A stretch of 64,000 nucleotides of DNA from Kitasatospora acidiphila (lineage in GTDB: Bacteria > Actinomycetota > Actinomycetes > Streptomycetales > Streptomycetaceae), in assembly GCF_006636205.1 (NCBI RefSeq), contig NZ_VIGB01000003.1:3896501-3960500 (forward strand), in the 5' to 3' direction. How positions within the stretch are numbered: position 1 is the first letter of the stretch; every line of letters starts with the position of its first letter. A program made the translations under genes and the position numbers. This document shows positions 15,479 to 24,144 of the stretch, in pieces. The notes below the pieces were generated by a model that saw nothing but the letters and a program-made list of their open reading frames with translations, had not been told where the DNA came from and made no database searches.

Positions 15479-16801
15479 TCACGCTGCCGGCGCCGGCGCC
15501 GGCAGCCCGGGCGCCGGGCTCCGGTTGACCGCCAAGCAGCAGAGCACCGCGAGCAGGCAGAGTCCGCCCGCGCCGTACCAGGCCAGGTCGTAGTCGCCGA
15601 ACTTGTCGCGCATCACCCCGGCGGCGGTGGCGACGATCGAGGCGCCGATCTGGTGGCAGGCCAGCACCCAGCCGAAGACGATCGGCGCGTCGGCCCCGAA
15701 GTGGCGGCGGCAGAGCGCGATGGTGGGCGGCACGGTGGCGACCCAGTCCAGGCCGTAGAAGATCACGAAGGCCAGGAACGGCGGCTTGACCGTCCCGGCG
15801 AAGAGCTCCGGCAGCAGGAAGAGCGAGACGCCGCGCAGGGCGTAGTAGACCATCAGCAGCCGCCCGGAATCGACCCGGTCGGTGAACCAGCCGCTGGCCA
15901 CCGTGCCGACCACGTCGAAGGCGCCGATCATGGCGAGCAGTCCGGCGGCCGTGGTCTCCGGCATGCCGTGGTCGTGGGCGGCGGGGATGAAGTGGGTGCC
16001 GACCAGGCCGACGGTGGTGGCCCCGCAGATCGCGAAGGAGCCGGCCAGCAGCCAGAAGACCCTGCTGCGCATCGCATCGCGCAGCACCCGCAGGGTGCGG
16101 GACACCGCCCGTCCGCTGTTGGCCGGCGGGAGGGGGTCGCCGGGCTCGGCGCCGTACGGCAGGAGGCCGAGGTCGGCCGGGCGCTCCTTCATCAGCAGCA
16201 GCACGGGGACCGCCACCGCGGTGGCGCAGAGCGAGACCACCATCACGGCGGCCCGCCAGCCGGCGGCCTGCACCAGCCAGGAGAGCACCGGCAGGAAGAC
16301 CAGGTTGCCCGCTGCGCCGGCCGCCGTGAGCACCCCGGTGACCAAGCCCTGGCGGGCCTGGAACCAGCGCCCGGTGATGGTGGTGGCGAACGCCCCCGCC
16401 ATGCTGCCGCTGCCCAGGCCGACCAGGAAGCCCCAGCAGAGGATCAGCTGCCACGCCTGGGTCATCAGCACGGTGAGCCCGGAGCCGACCGCGATGGTGA
16501 GCAGCGCGCAGACCGTCACCAGCCGCACCCCGAAGCGGTCCATCAGCGCGGCGGCGAACGGCGCGGTGAGGCCGTAGAGCACCAGGTTGACCGAGACGGC
16601 CAGTCCGATGGTGCCGTGCGACCAGCCGAACTCGCTGTTCCAGACGGTCATCATCAGGCCGGGGGTGGAGCGGAAGCCGGCCGAGCCGACCAGGACCAGC
16701 AGCGAGACGGCGGCGACCACCCAGGCGTAGTGCAGGCGCGGGCGGCGGTCGCGGGGCGGGGCTTCTTCAGCCGTGGCGGATGTGGGTCTGGTGTCGGTCA
16801 C
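15479..16801 (-). CDS. MFS transporter, oxalate/formate-antiporter-like
   Basis: 440 residues from the GTG at 16801 (VTDTRPTSATAEE). After a short hydrophilic start, LHYAWVVAAVSLLVLVGSAGFRS opens the first helix. The pattern GFLVGLGSGSMAGAF, RWFQARQGLVTGVLTAAGAAG and FGWVLACHQIGASIVATAAG is typical of monocarboxylate/oxalate-type MFS carriers. About twelve helices are present. The substrate is unknown. The ribosome site is weak, and a longer in-frame extension exists but has low-complexity basic sequence. It is followed directly by the GNAT pseudogene. Confidence 0.85.
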   Translation of the reverse strand: MTDTRPTSATAEEAPPRDRRPRLHYAWVVAAVSLLVLVGSAGFRSTPGLMMTVWNSEFGWSHGTIGLAVSVNLVLYGLTAPFAAALMDRFGVRLVTVCALLTIAVGSGLTVLMTQAWQLILCWGFLVGLGSGSMAGAFATTITGRWFQARQGLVTGVLTAAGAAGNLVFLPVLSWLVQAAGWRAAVMVVSLCATAVAVPVLLLMKERPADLGLLPYGAEPGDPLPPANSGRAVSRTLRVLRDAMRSRVFWLLAGSFAICGATTVGLVGTHFIPAAHDHGMPETTAAGLLAMIGAFDVVGTVASGWFTDRVDSGRLLMVYYALRGVSLFLLPELFAGTVKPPFLAFVIFYGLDWVATVPPTIALCRRHFGADAPIVFGWVLACHQIGASIVATAAGVMRDKFGDYDLAWYGAGGLCLLAVLCCLAVNRSPAPGLPAPAPAA

Positions 16802-17176
16802 CTGATCGAGTCTTGCCGCTCGGCCGCCGCGCCACGAGCGGCCTGACTGCCATCTTCCACAAAGATCGGGCCAACCGGCCCGTCCGGCCGACGGCAGGAG
16901 CCGCAGTGGCAGCCCGGGCCTCCCGTCCCGAGCTGCCACCGGTACGGGCCCTGACCCGCACTGCCGGGCGCCCCGCACTCGCCAAGTGGTGACTGACCGT
17001 CATATCTGCTGGAACGGCCGTCTCTTGACGTCCCCTCGCAACGGAGAGCTGCCCCAAGAGTGATCAGCCCGATACGTCACGTCAATGGTTCATCCGAAAT
17101 TCGGAATGGTTGCGACCTGTTTCAGCCGTGGAATGATCGAGAATCGGCCGTCAGTACACGGTCAAACGCAGCACGG
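16802..17176. other. Intergenic region, no gene seen
   Basis: About 370 bp between two minus-strand genes. It holds the palindrome TCCGAAATTCGGA (17093-17105) in an unusually A/T-rich stretch, probably marking promoter DNA for the MFS gene. No credible coding frame was found. Confidence 0.5.
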
Positions 17177-17647
17177 TCAGGCGGTCAAGGCACCGGTTCC
17201 GCGCGGCGCCGCGCCGTCGGCCAGGTCGGTCCACGCTGCCGCACCGTCGGCCGGGTCGGTCCGCTCCACCTCGCACCAGACCAGCTTCCCGCCGCCCTGC
17301 GGGCACCAGCCCCAGCGGGCCGCGAGCAGGTCGACCAGTTCGAGCCCGCGCCCGCTGGTCGCCCCCGGGCAGGCGTGCCGGGGCCGCGGCGCCGTGCCGG
17401 AGGCGTCCGCCACCTCCACCCGCACCGGCCCTTCGCCCCTGGGCCAGACCAGCCGCAGCACCGCTGGACTGCCCGCGTGCACCACCGCGTTGGTCACCAG
17501 CTCGGAGACCAGCAGCACCAGCGTCTCGGCGTAGCCGGCCGTCGGATCGGCCCCGAGGTCGAGCAGCCTGCCCCGGACCCACCGCCGGGCCCGGCCGACC
17601 TCCGCGGGGTCGGCGGCCACCGCGAGCTGTTCCTGAACCACCTGCAC
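17177..17647 (-). CDS. ATP-binding regulatory protein, RsbW-like histidine-kinase-type ATPase
   Basis: 156 residues from the GTG at 17647; a frame open to 17878 lacks a ribosome site. It has the HATPase N box ETLVLLVSELVTNAVVHAG and the G-box-like SGRGLELVDLLAARWGW, as in the many Streptomyces serine-kinase-like anti-sigma or anti-anti-sigma regulators. These bind ATP and act by phosphorylating or sequestering a partner. The start could be two codons later. It is divergent from the sigma factor gene. Confidence 0.8.
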   Translation of the reverse strand: MQVVQEQLAVAADPAEVGRARRWVRGRLLDLGADPTAGYAETLVLLVSELVTNAVVHAGSPAVLRLVWPRGEGPVRVEVADASGTAPRPRHACPGATSGRGLELVDLLAARWGWCPQGGGKLVWCEVERTDPADGAAAWTDLADGAAPRGTGALTA

Positions 17648-17961
17648 CGCTCCACCACCTGCATGACGAGCTACCGGTTGGACTGCCCGTGTCGTCGGCA
17701 CGAACAGGCACCAGGATGATTCGCGGAATCCGGGCCGGACAACCGCTTCGGGCATATTCCAGCGTTCGGGGGACAGCACGGCGCATACTGACCCGTTCGC
17801 CCGGCCGAGCATCGCAACGACCTTCGCACCGGTGTGGTGAAAACTACCGCCCGACACCCGCCCACCGGTGGCGGCCACGCGGCGGCGAGACGACCCCTGA
17901 GAGAAGTGTTCTTCCTACAATCCCCCACCCCGACACCGGTGGCCGCTATACGGTGGACGGC
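17648..17961. other. Divergent intergenic region with a -10-like TACAAT
   Basis: It separates the ATP-binding regulator (minus) from the sigma factor (plus). TACAAT at 17916-17921 is a good -10 about 40 bp upstream of the sigma gene, but no housekeeping -35 is evident, so an alternative sigma factor or autoregulation is possible. No coding frame is supported. Confidence 0.4.
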
Positions 17962-18459
17962 ATGACCGCTCCGGACTGGGACCAGCAGATGCGGTCGCGG
18001 TTGGCCCGCGGCGAGGAGAGCGCGCTCGGCGAGCTCTACGACCAGCTGTCACCACTGGTGCACGGCCTGGCCGGTCGGATCCTGGGCGACGAGCAGGCGG
18101 CCGCGCAGCTCACCCGCGAGGTCTTCGGCCATCTCTGGGAGCACCCGGAGGAGTTCGACCCCGGTGAGCGCTCGCTGCGCTCCTGGGTCGGCGAGTTGAC
18201 CCACCGTCGGGCGGTGGAGCGGTTGCGCCGGGAGGACCACGAGCCGCAGGAGATCGACCAGCGGGCCGCCACCGCCCAGGCGCAGTACGTGGTGGCCGCG
18301 CTGCCGCCGGCGCTGCGCGAGACCCTGGAGACCACCTGGTACGACGGCCGGACCTACCAGGAGACCGCTCGGCAGTTGGGCATCAGCGAGCAGGCGGCCC
18401 GTCAGCGGCTCCGCCTCGGCCTGCAACTGCTCGCCAATGAACTTGAGTTCGGCTCGTGA
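17962..18459 (+). CDS. ECF-type RNA polymerase sigma factor
   Basis: 165 residues from the ATG with GGTGGACGG upstream. Region 2 is visible as ALGELYDQLSPLVHGLAGRILGDEQAAAQLTREVFGHLWEHPEEF. Region 4 is LPPALRETLETTWYDGRTYQETARQLGISEQAARQRLRLGLQLL, a clear DNA-binding helix-turn-helix. The gene is followed after 15 bp by a protein with an anti-sigma zinc motif, so the two probably form a stress-response switch. Its regulon is unknown. Confidence 0.93.
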   Translation: MTAPDWDQQMRSRLARGEESALGELYDQLSPLVHGLAGRILGDEQAAAQLTREVFGHLWEHPEEFDPGERSLRSWVGELTHRRAVERLRREDHEPQEIDQRAATAQAQYVVAALPPALRETLETTWYDGRTYQETARQLGISEQAARQRLRLGLQLLANELEFGS

Positions 18460-18474
18460 CGGGGGACGTACGGG

Positions 18475-19590
18475 ATGACTGAGCAGGAGCACGAGGCGCT
18501 GCGCGGTCTGCTCGGCGCCTGGGCGCTGCGGGCCTGCCTCCCCGATGAGGCGGCCGAGGTGGAGCGCCACCTGCCCGGCTGCGCCGAGTGCGCGGAGGAG
18601 GGCGAGCGGCTGCGCCGGGCGGCCGGCCGGCTGAGCCTGGACGATCCGCTGGACCAGCCGGACGGGCTGCGCCAGCAGGTGCTGGACTTCTGCCTGAACC
18701 GGCGGGCGGCCCACCACCCGCTGGCCGACTGGGCGGCGCCGTTCGCGGCCGAGACCGCCAAGTTGGACGCGCTGCTGCGCGACCTGGGCCGGGCGGAGTG
18801 GCAGGAGGTGGCCGAACTGCCGTGGCGCGGCGGGTCGCTGCGGCTGCGGCCGGCCGAGGTGCTGTGCCATCTGGCGGCCCTGGACGGGTTGGTCGGCACC
18901 GCCCTCGGCCTGCCGGACCCGGTGGGCTCGGCACGACCCCGGGTGCCGGCCCAGGCGACCGGGCCGGTGCCGTGGGGCGGGCTGCTGCAGCGCGGCGAGC
19001 GGCTGGCCGCCCAGCACGCCGAGCACTCCCCGCAGGAGGTGCGGCAGTTCTGGCGGGCCCAGTCGCAGGCGCTGCTGCGCGAGGCGGTGCCGGAGGTCGG
19101 CGACCTGCCGGTGGACTTCGGCTTCACTGCCCTGCCGGTTCGCGACGCCTTCATCGACCGGGCGTTGGAGACCTGGATCCACGGCGAGGACGTGGCCCGC
19201 GCGGTCGCCTACCCGTATGCCCAGCCGGCCCCCGGTCACCTGCGGCAGATGGTCGACCTGGCCGCCCGCCGGCTGCCCGGCGCGCTGGTCGGCCGCCGGC
19301 AGGCCGCCTATGCGGGCCCGGGGCCCGAAGCCGCCGGCTCCGGGCGGACGGTGCGGCTGGTGATCGAGGGCCCGGCGGCCGGGCAGTGGCTGATCCCGCT
19401 GGACGGCCGGCCGTCCGCCCCGGAGCAGCCGCCGAGCGAACCGGTGGCCGAACTGGTGATGGACGGCGTGGAGTTCTGCGCGCTTGCCGCCGCGCACCGG
19501 GATCCGGAGCACCTGCCGGTCGGCGAGTACGGCGACCGGGCGGCGATCCGCGAGGTGCTGGCGGCGGTGCCGCTGCTGTCGAGGCCATAG
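18475..19590 (+). CDS. Zinc-finger anti-sigma factor fused to a mycothiol-type maleylpyruvate-isomerase-like domain
   Basis: 371 residues. Residues 1-60 contain the zf-HC2/ZAS signature HX3CX2C in HLPGCAECAEE, which binds a partner sigma factor. The rest (from about 85) resembles DinB-like mycothiol-dependent maleylpyruvate isomerase N-terminal domains: FAAETAKLDALLRDL, AEVLCHLAALDGLVGTALG, and DRALETWIHGEDVARAV. Mycothiol is the actinobacterial thiol, so the protein may couple thiol status to release of the upstream sigma factor; that is inference. It lies in an operon with the sigma gene. Confidence 0.85.
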   Translation: MTEQEHEALRGLLGAWALRACLPDEAAEVERHLPGCAECAEEGERLRRAAGRLSLDDPLDQPDGLRQQVLDFCLNRRAAHHPLADWAAPFAAETAKLDALLRDLGRAEWQEVAELPWRGGSLRLRPAEVLCHLAALDGLVGTALGLPDPVGSARPRVPAQATGPVPWGGLLQRGERLAAQHAEHSPQEVRQFWRAQSQALLREAVPEVGDLPVDFGFTALPVRDAFIDRALETWIHGEDVARAVAYPYAQPAPGHLRQMVDLAARRLPGALVGRRQAAYAGPGPEAAGSGRTVRLVIEGPAAGQWLIPLDGRPSAPEQPPSEPVAELVMDGVEFCALAAAHRDPEHLPVGEYGDRAAIREVLAAVPLLSRP

Positions 19591-19623
19591 GGCCGCTCTT
19601 GCGGCCCCATGCGAGCCGGGCGG

Positions 19624-20580
19624 TCAGGCGAAGACCACGGTCCGGCTGCCGTTGATCAGCACCCGGTGCTCGCTGTGCCACTTCACGGCGCGAGCCAGCG
19701 TCTGGCTCTCGACGTCCCGGCCGAGCGCGACCAGCTGATCCGGCGTCACGTCGTGCTGCACCCGGGCCACCTCCTGCTCGATGATCGGGCCCTCGTCCAG
19801 ATCGGCCGTCACATAGTGGGCGGTTGCACCGATCAGCTTCACGCCCCGGGCGTGCGCCTGGTGGTACGGCTTGGCGCCCTTGAAGCTCGGCAGGAAGGAG
19901 TGGTGGATGTTGATCATCCGGCCGGAGAGCGCCTTGCACAGGTCGTCCGAGAGCACCTGCATGTAGCGGGCCAGCACCACCAGGTCGACGTCCTGCTCGT
20001 CGACCAGCTCCAGCAGCCGGCGCTCCGCCGCCGGCTTGGTCTCGGCCGTCACCGGGATGTGCACGAAAGGCACGCCGTAGGAGGCGGTCAGTTCCTCGAA
20101 GTCGGTGTGGTTGGAGACCACCGCGGCGATCTCCACCGGCAGCGCGCCGATCGAGGTGCGGAACAGCAGGTCGTTGAGGCAGTGCCCGAACCTGCTGACC
20201 ATCAGGACCACCCGCATCTTCGCCTCGGCCGGGTGGATCGCCCACTCCATCCCGAAGGAGGCGCCGATCGCGGCGAAGCTGGCCCGCAGGCTCTCCACGG
20301 TGACCGGGCGCTCGGCGGAGAAGTGCACCCGCATGAAGAACAGCGGTCCCCCGGCGCCCCCAGCCATGGGGGTCCCCCCGGCCGAAGGCTGGGGGAGGCC
20401 CGGAGGCGCCCCCACCGGCCGGGAGGTGCCCCCGTGCCGGTCACCGAACTGCTGGCTGTCGATGATGTTGCATCCGGTCATGAAGAGGTAGCTGGAGACC
20501 GCGTGCACGATCCCCTGCTTGTCCGGGCAGGAGAGGGTCAGTACGTACTGGGTCGGCTCGACCGCGGTCTGCTGCGCCAC
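19624..20580 (-). CDS. purU: Formyltetrahydrofolate deformylase PurU, with an in-frame insertion
   Basis: 318 residues from the GTG with GAGGAC upstream. It hydrolyses 10-formyl-tetrahydrofolate to formate and THF. The N-terminal ACT domain (YVLTLSCPDKQGIVHAVSSY) is followed by the formyltransferase domain with NIHHSFLPSFKGAKPYHQAH and ATAHYVTADLDEGPII, carrying the catalytic Asn, His and Asp. About 28 extra residues rich in Gly and Pro sit between SQQFGDR and LFFMRVHF, encoded by a GC-rich repeat. They lie in the ACT domain, so function may survive. Confidence 0.93.
   Translation of the reverse strand: MAQQTAVEPTQYVLTLSCPDKQGIVHAVSSYLFMTGCNIIDSQQFGDRHGGTSRPVGAPPGLPQPSAGGTPMAGGAGGPLFFMRVHFSAERPVTVESLRASFAAIGASFGMEWAIHPAEAKMRVVLMVSRFGHCLNDLLFRTSIGALPVEIAAVVSNHTDFEELTASYGVPFVHIPVTAETKPAAERRLLELVDEQDVDLVVLARYMQVLSDDLCKALSGRMINIHHSFLPSFKGAKPYHQAHARGVKLIGATAHYVTADLDEGPIIEQEVARVQHDVTPDQLVALGRDVESQTLARAVKWHSEHRVLINGSRTVVFA
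20345..20437. repeat. GC-rich hairpin repeat inserted in purU
   Basis: CCCCCAGCC (20357-20365) pairs with GGCTGGGGG (20387-20395), with a nested GGGGG/CCCCC pair between. The insert keeps the reading frame. It is related in style to the element at 15315-15365. Confidence 0.55.
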
Positions 20581-20651
20581 GCTCTCGGTCCTCGTTTCCG
20601 GTTCGTCCGCTGTCTGTGGTGAGGGCCCAGCCTGGCACAGCCGGGCCCGGG

Positions 20652-21170
20652 TCAGCCGATCCGTGTCAGGATCCTCAGCACTTCGAGCGAACGCGGCGGG
20701 GTGTCCGGGTCCTCGCCGTCGTTGGTGCTGAGCAGCTCGTGGGCGGCCCGGGCGGCGGCCACCGTGGCCGGCCAGTCCGGGTGGCCCAGGTAGGCGGCGG
20801 ACGGGGCGTCCGCACCCACCTCGTGGAATATCCGCAGCACCCCCAGCACGGCGGCGTCCACCAGGGCCGCCTCGTCGGCGTCCCGCAGGACCGCGCCGAT
20901 GTACTTCTCGGCCGACCAGCGGTCCAGCCAACTGTCCTCGACCAGGCGGTAGACGGCATCGGTGACGTCCCCGTAGCCGTCCCGTCCGGTGGCCCAGTAC
21001 TCCTGCTGGAAGGCCGGGTCGGCGAGCATGTGCAGGGCGGAACGCAGGCGGGCGCGCCAGCGCCACCAGGGCAGATCGTTGAGCGGCATGCCGCCCATGG
21101 TGGTGGAGCGGCGCCCCGGACGAGAAGGGTTTCGCAGAGAGCCGTTGGTGTTTTCTGTGCTGACCGCCAT
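20652..21170 (-). CDS. SCO4402-family conserved protein
   Basis: 172 residues from the ATG at 21170 (MAVSTENTNGSLRNP). The body MPLNDLPWWRWRARLRSALHM, then FQQEYWATGRDGYGDVTDAV and RLVEDSWLDRWSAEKYIGA, is strongly conserved in streptomycetes, where it is next to purU. It is soluble, with no signal peptide and no known function. It lies 71 bp upstream of purU on the same strand and is probably cotranscribed. Confidence 0.75.
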   Translation of the reverse strand: MAVSTENTNGSLRNPSRPGRRSTTMGGMPLNDLPWWRWRARLRSALHMLADPAFQQEYWATGRDGYGDVTDAVYRLVEDSWLDRWSAEKYIGAVLRDADEAALVDAAVLGVLRIFHEVGADAPSAAYLGHPDWPATVAAARAAHELLSTNDGEDPDTPPRSLEVLRILTRIG

Positions 21171-21331
21171 GGCAGACGATCGTACGTTCCCTTGCGAACG
21201 GGATCTACACGCGTCCAATCCTTGAGTTCATCGCCGGTTAACCACCCGTTGAACATGTTGCCCACTTGTGGAGTGAACCCCCCGGAAGGCTAGGGGCCCC
21301 TGTCACGTCCGCATTTGGGGGAACAGCCGAG

Positions 21332-22618
21332 ATGACCGCTGCACCGAGGGCACCGCGCCGCGGCCGCCGCACCGGGCGTCCGCTGGCCCTGGCGGCCGCG
21401 GCGGCGTTACTGCCGGCCGTGCTCGCCACCTCCGGCTGCGCCGCCAAGGCCGACGCCGCGGACCCCCGCACCGAGCTCACCGTGCTCACCTTCGCCCCCT
21501 GGGGCACCGGCTCCACCGACCGGCCCGGCATGGCCCAGCTGGCCACCGCGATCGGCGCCGAGGCCGACGCCCAGGGCGGGGTGGCCGGGCACCGGCTGCG
21601 GGTGCTCACCTGCAACGAGCACAACACCGCGGACGGCGCCGCCGCCTGCGCCAAGCAGGCCGTGGACGCCGGCGCGATCGCCGTGGTCGGCTCCTACAGC
21701 CAGTACGGCGACGCCTTCATGCCACTGCTGGAGAACGCCCGGATCCCGTTCATCGGCGGCTACGGCCTGTCCAACCCGGAGTTCAGCAGCCCGCTCTCCT
21801 ACCCCGTCTCCGGCGGCACCCCGGCGCTGATCGCCGGCAGCGGGCGGCAGTTGGTCGCGGCCGGCTGCCAGACCGTCTCGGTGATCCGCCCGGACACCCC
21901 GGCCGGCGACACCCTGCCGGGCGCGCTGGGCGGCGCGCTCGCCCCGGCCGGAGTGAAACTCACCGACATCCGCGCCCAGGAGAAGTCCACGGACTTCACC
22001 CAGGCCGCGAAGACCGCGATCGGCTCCGACGCGCCGGGCAACTGCGTCACCGCGGCGCTCGGCCCGCTGCCCACCCTCAACCTGCTCGATTCGATGCGCC
22101 GGCAGCCCCACCGCAACACCCGGCTGTTCTCGGTGATCGGCAGCTTCCAGCAGTCGGTGGTGGACTCCACCGGCGGCGACGCGGGCCCGCTCGGCAACGC
22201 CTACGCGGTCGGCTGGTTCCCGCCCGAGGCCTCCCAGGTCTGGGATCCGCTGCGGGCCATCGTGCGCACCCGGGCCGCGGCCGACGCCACCATCGACACC
22301 GCCGACCCCGGGGTGCAGACCACCTGGGTGGCCTACCAGGTCTTCCTGCAGGCCGTGCAGCGGATCGGGCACGGCCAGCCGGTGACCAGCCACTCGCTGC
22401 GCGACGTGCTGGACGGCGGCACTCCGATCGACACCGGCGGCGCCACCCCGCCGCTGAACTGGGGGCTGACCAACATGCTGGCCAGCCCCGACTCGCCGCG
22501 CCTGGTGAACACCTCGGTCACCTTCCAGCAGGTGCGCGGCGGCCGGCTGGTCGAGCAGCAGCCCGGCTTCACCGACGTCCGCTGGGTGCTGACCGGCGGC
22601 AGACCGCCGACCGGCTGA
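21332..22618 (+). CDS. Type I periplasmic-binding lipoprotein (branched-chain amino acid-type solute binding)
   Basis: 428 residues. After a basic N-terminus, LALAAAAALLPAVLATSGC contains the lipobox (TSGC) for lipid attachment. The mature part shows the Leu/Ile/Val-binding fold: GAEADAQGGVAGHRLRVLTC, AVVGSYSQYGDAFMPLLENA and IPFIGGYGL. No permease or ATPase genes are adjacent, so it may be an orphan receptor rather than part of an ABC importer. The ATG has GGGGGA upstream. A strong terminator follows. Confidence 0.85.
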   Translation: MTAAPRAPRRGRRTGRPLALAAAAALLPAVLATSGCAAKADAADPRTELTVLTFAPWGTGSTDRPGMAQLATAIGAEADAQGGVAGHRLRVLTCNEHNTADGAAACAKQAVDAGAIAVVGSYSQYGDAFMPLLENARIPFIGGYGLSNPEFSSPLSYPVSGGTPALIAGSGRQLVAAGCQTVSVIRPDTPAGDTLPGALGGALAPAGVKLTDIRAQEKSTDFTQAAKTAIGSDAPGNCVTAALGPLPTLNLLDSMRRQPHRNTRLFSVIGSFQQSVVDSTGGDAGPLGNAYAVGWFPPEASQVWDPLRAIVRTRAAADATIDTADPGVQTTWVAYQVFLQAVQRIGHGQPVTSHSLRDVLDGGTPIDTGGATPPLNWGLTNMLASPDSPRLVNTSVTFQQVRGGRLVEQQPGFTDVRWVLTGGRPPTG

Positions 22619-22622
22619 CCGT

Positions 22623-22655
22623 CAGCCCGTTCTGACGCACCGTCAGAACGGGCTG
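22623..22655. terminator. Bidirectional terminator
   Basis: CAGCCCGTTCTGACG and CGTCAGAACGGGCTG form a perfect 15-bp stem with a CAC loop, between convergent genes. It lacks a T-run but is the strongest hairpin in this area. Confidence 0.8.
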
Positions 22656-22663
22656 GCGCCTGC

Positions 22664-23883
22664 TCAGAGCTGGTAGTCGTTGAGGGTGGACAGGCCGGCC
22701 TGGCCGGCGATCGCGTTCCAGGTGGCGGCGGCCTGCTTCTTGGCACCGCTGGCGGTGCCGCTGGCCTGGTCGCCGGCCTGCTTGTGCGCGTCGCCGCTCA
22801 CCTTGGCGGGGTCGCAGCCGCCCGCCGCATCGCCCGCCCAGGCCGCGTAGGCGTCGTCGGCGCTGGCCGAGGCCTGCCAGGCCTGGGTGAGCTGCTGGAC
22901 CAGCTGCGGGCCGGTCGGCAGCTTGTCCACCTTGAGCGCGGCCAGCGAGGTCAGCAGCTGCTGGCGCTGCCCGGAGGCCTGGGTGAGGGCCTGCTGGGCG
23001 GCGGCGGGGTTGTCGCACTTGCCGATCGAGGCGACCGCCCCGACCACCGCCTGCCGGCTGGCGCTGGCCTGGCCCAGCAGGTTCGCGAGCGCCTGGGCCT
23101 GCGCCTGCGCGTCGGGGCCGAGTGCGGACGTGCTGCCGGCGGCGCTGCTGCCCGTTGACGCCGAAGCGGACCCGGCCGCCGAGGCCTCGGCCACCGGCGC
23201 CTGGCGCGGCTGCTTGGGGTGGCCACCGCCGCCGGACAGCACCGCGACCAGGATCCCGCCGACCGCGCAGACCGCGATCAGACCGCCGATCACCGCCTTG
23301 CGGGACATCCCACCGCCGCCGGCCGACCGCGCGTCGGCCCGGCCCAGCCGGGTGGTCTGGTCCGACACCGCCGGGTAGCCGCCGGGCTGGCCGGCGAAGG
23401 ACTGCTGGCCCCCCGGGGACTGGTTGCCGCCGAAGGTCTGGTTGCCCCCGAACGACTGCTGCCCGCCGAAGGATTGGTTGCCCCCGAAGGACTGCTGACC
23501 ACCGAACGACTGGTTGCCGCCGAACGACTGCTGGCCCCCGAAGGACTGGTTGCCGTCGAACGACTGCTGACCCCCGAAGGACTGCTGACCACCGAAGCTC
23601 TGCTGACCCCCATCGGCTGGCCGCCGGCGAAGCCGGCCCCCGGGGCACCGGTCGGGTAGGGCGGCAGCGCCTGGGTCTCCGCCACCGGCTGGCCGCCCAG
23701 CTGGGTCGGCTGCTCGCTCCACGTCTGCCCGGGCGCCAGGTACTCGGGACCGCCCTGCTCCGGGCCGGCCTGCCCCGGGATGGCCGGCGCCCCCGGCGGT
23801 GCGGCGGGCGCGGCCGGCTCCGGACGGAACAGGTCGTCCAGATTGAAGTCACCGGAGTTGGGGTACGAGCGGCGCTGGCTCAA
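22664..23883 (-). CDS. Membrane-anchored protein with a QSFGG repeat, frameshifted
   Basis: The gene starts at a TTG with GAGGATT upstream (LSQRRSYPNSGDFNLDDLF) and reads into GFAGGQPMG. It then needs one extra G in the five-G run (23607-23611) to continue as GQQSFGGQQSFGG and so on. The C-terminal part has a single membrane helix (VIGGLIAVCAVGGILVAVL), then a helical domain ending TLNDYQL. The N-terminus is Pro-rich and cytoplasmic. The five-G run makes this either an assembly indel or a phase-variable site. Function is unknown. Confidence 0.75.
23393..23610 (-). repeat. Low-complexity repeat encoding (G/N)GQQSFGG-type units
   Basis: About eleven 18-21 bp units encode alternating GGQQSF, GGNQSF, DGNQSF and NQTF. 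The region is Gln/Asn-rich and aromatic, a composition seen in phase-separating or prion-like segments. Copy number could vary between strains. It lies on the cytoplasmic side of a single membrane helix. Confidence 0.85.
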
Positions 23884-24144
23884 CGCGAATCCTCACCTGT
23901 GCACGACCATGGGCACACCGGCGCGGTCAGCGGCGAAGGGGCGGTCGATGGTGCGGACCGCCCGCGCTGTCTATCCGGTGAGAGCACCCGGGCCTTCCTC
24001 GGTTCTTCCGCGCGTTTTCACTGACGGCGGACCACTGCTGCTGGAGTTCCTCAAAACCTCCGGCCCACGCTACCGGTTCACCGCTTCGGGTGACCACGCG
24101 GGCGGGGTGCCGAGGACCTCGGGCACAGGCCCGCCGACAGTCCG

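Noticed and set aside
23393..23610. Possible CRISPR-like array at the QSFGG repeats
   Set aside because: Units are contiguous without spacers and code for protein; no cas genes are near.
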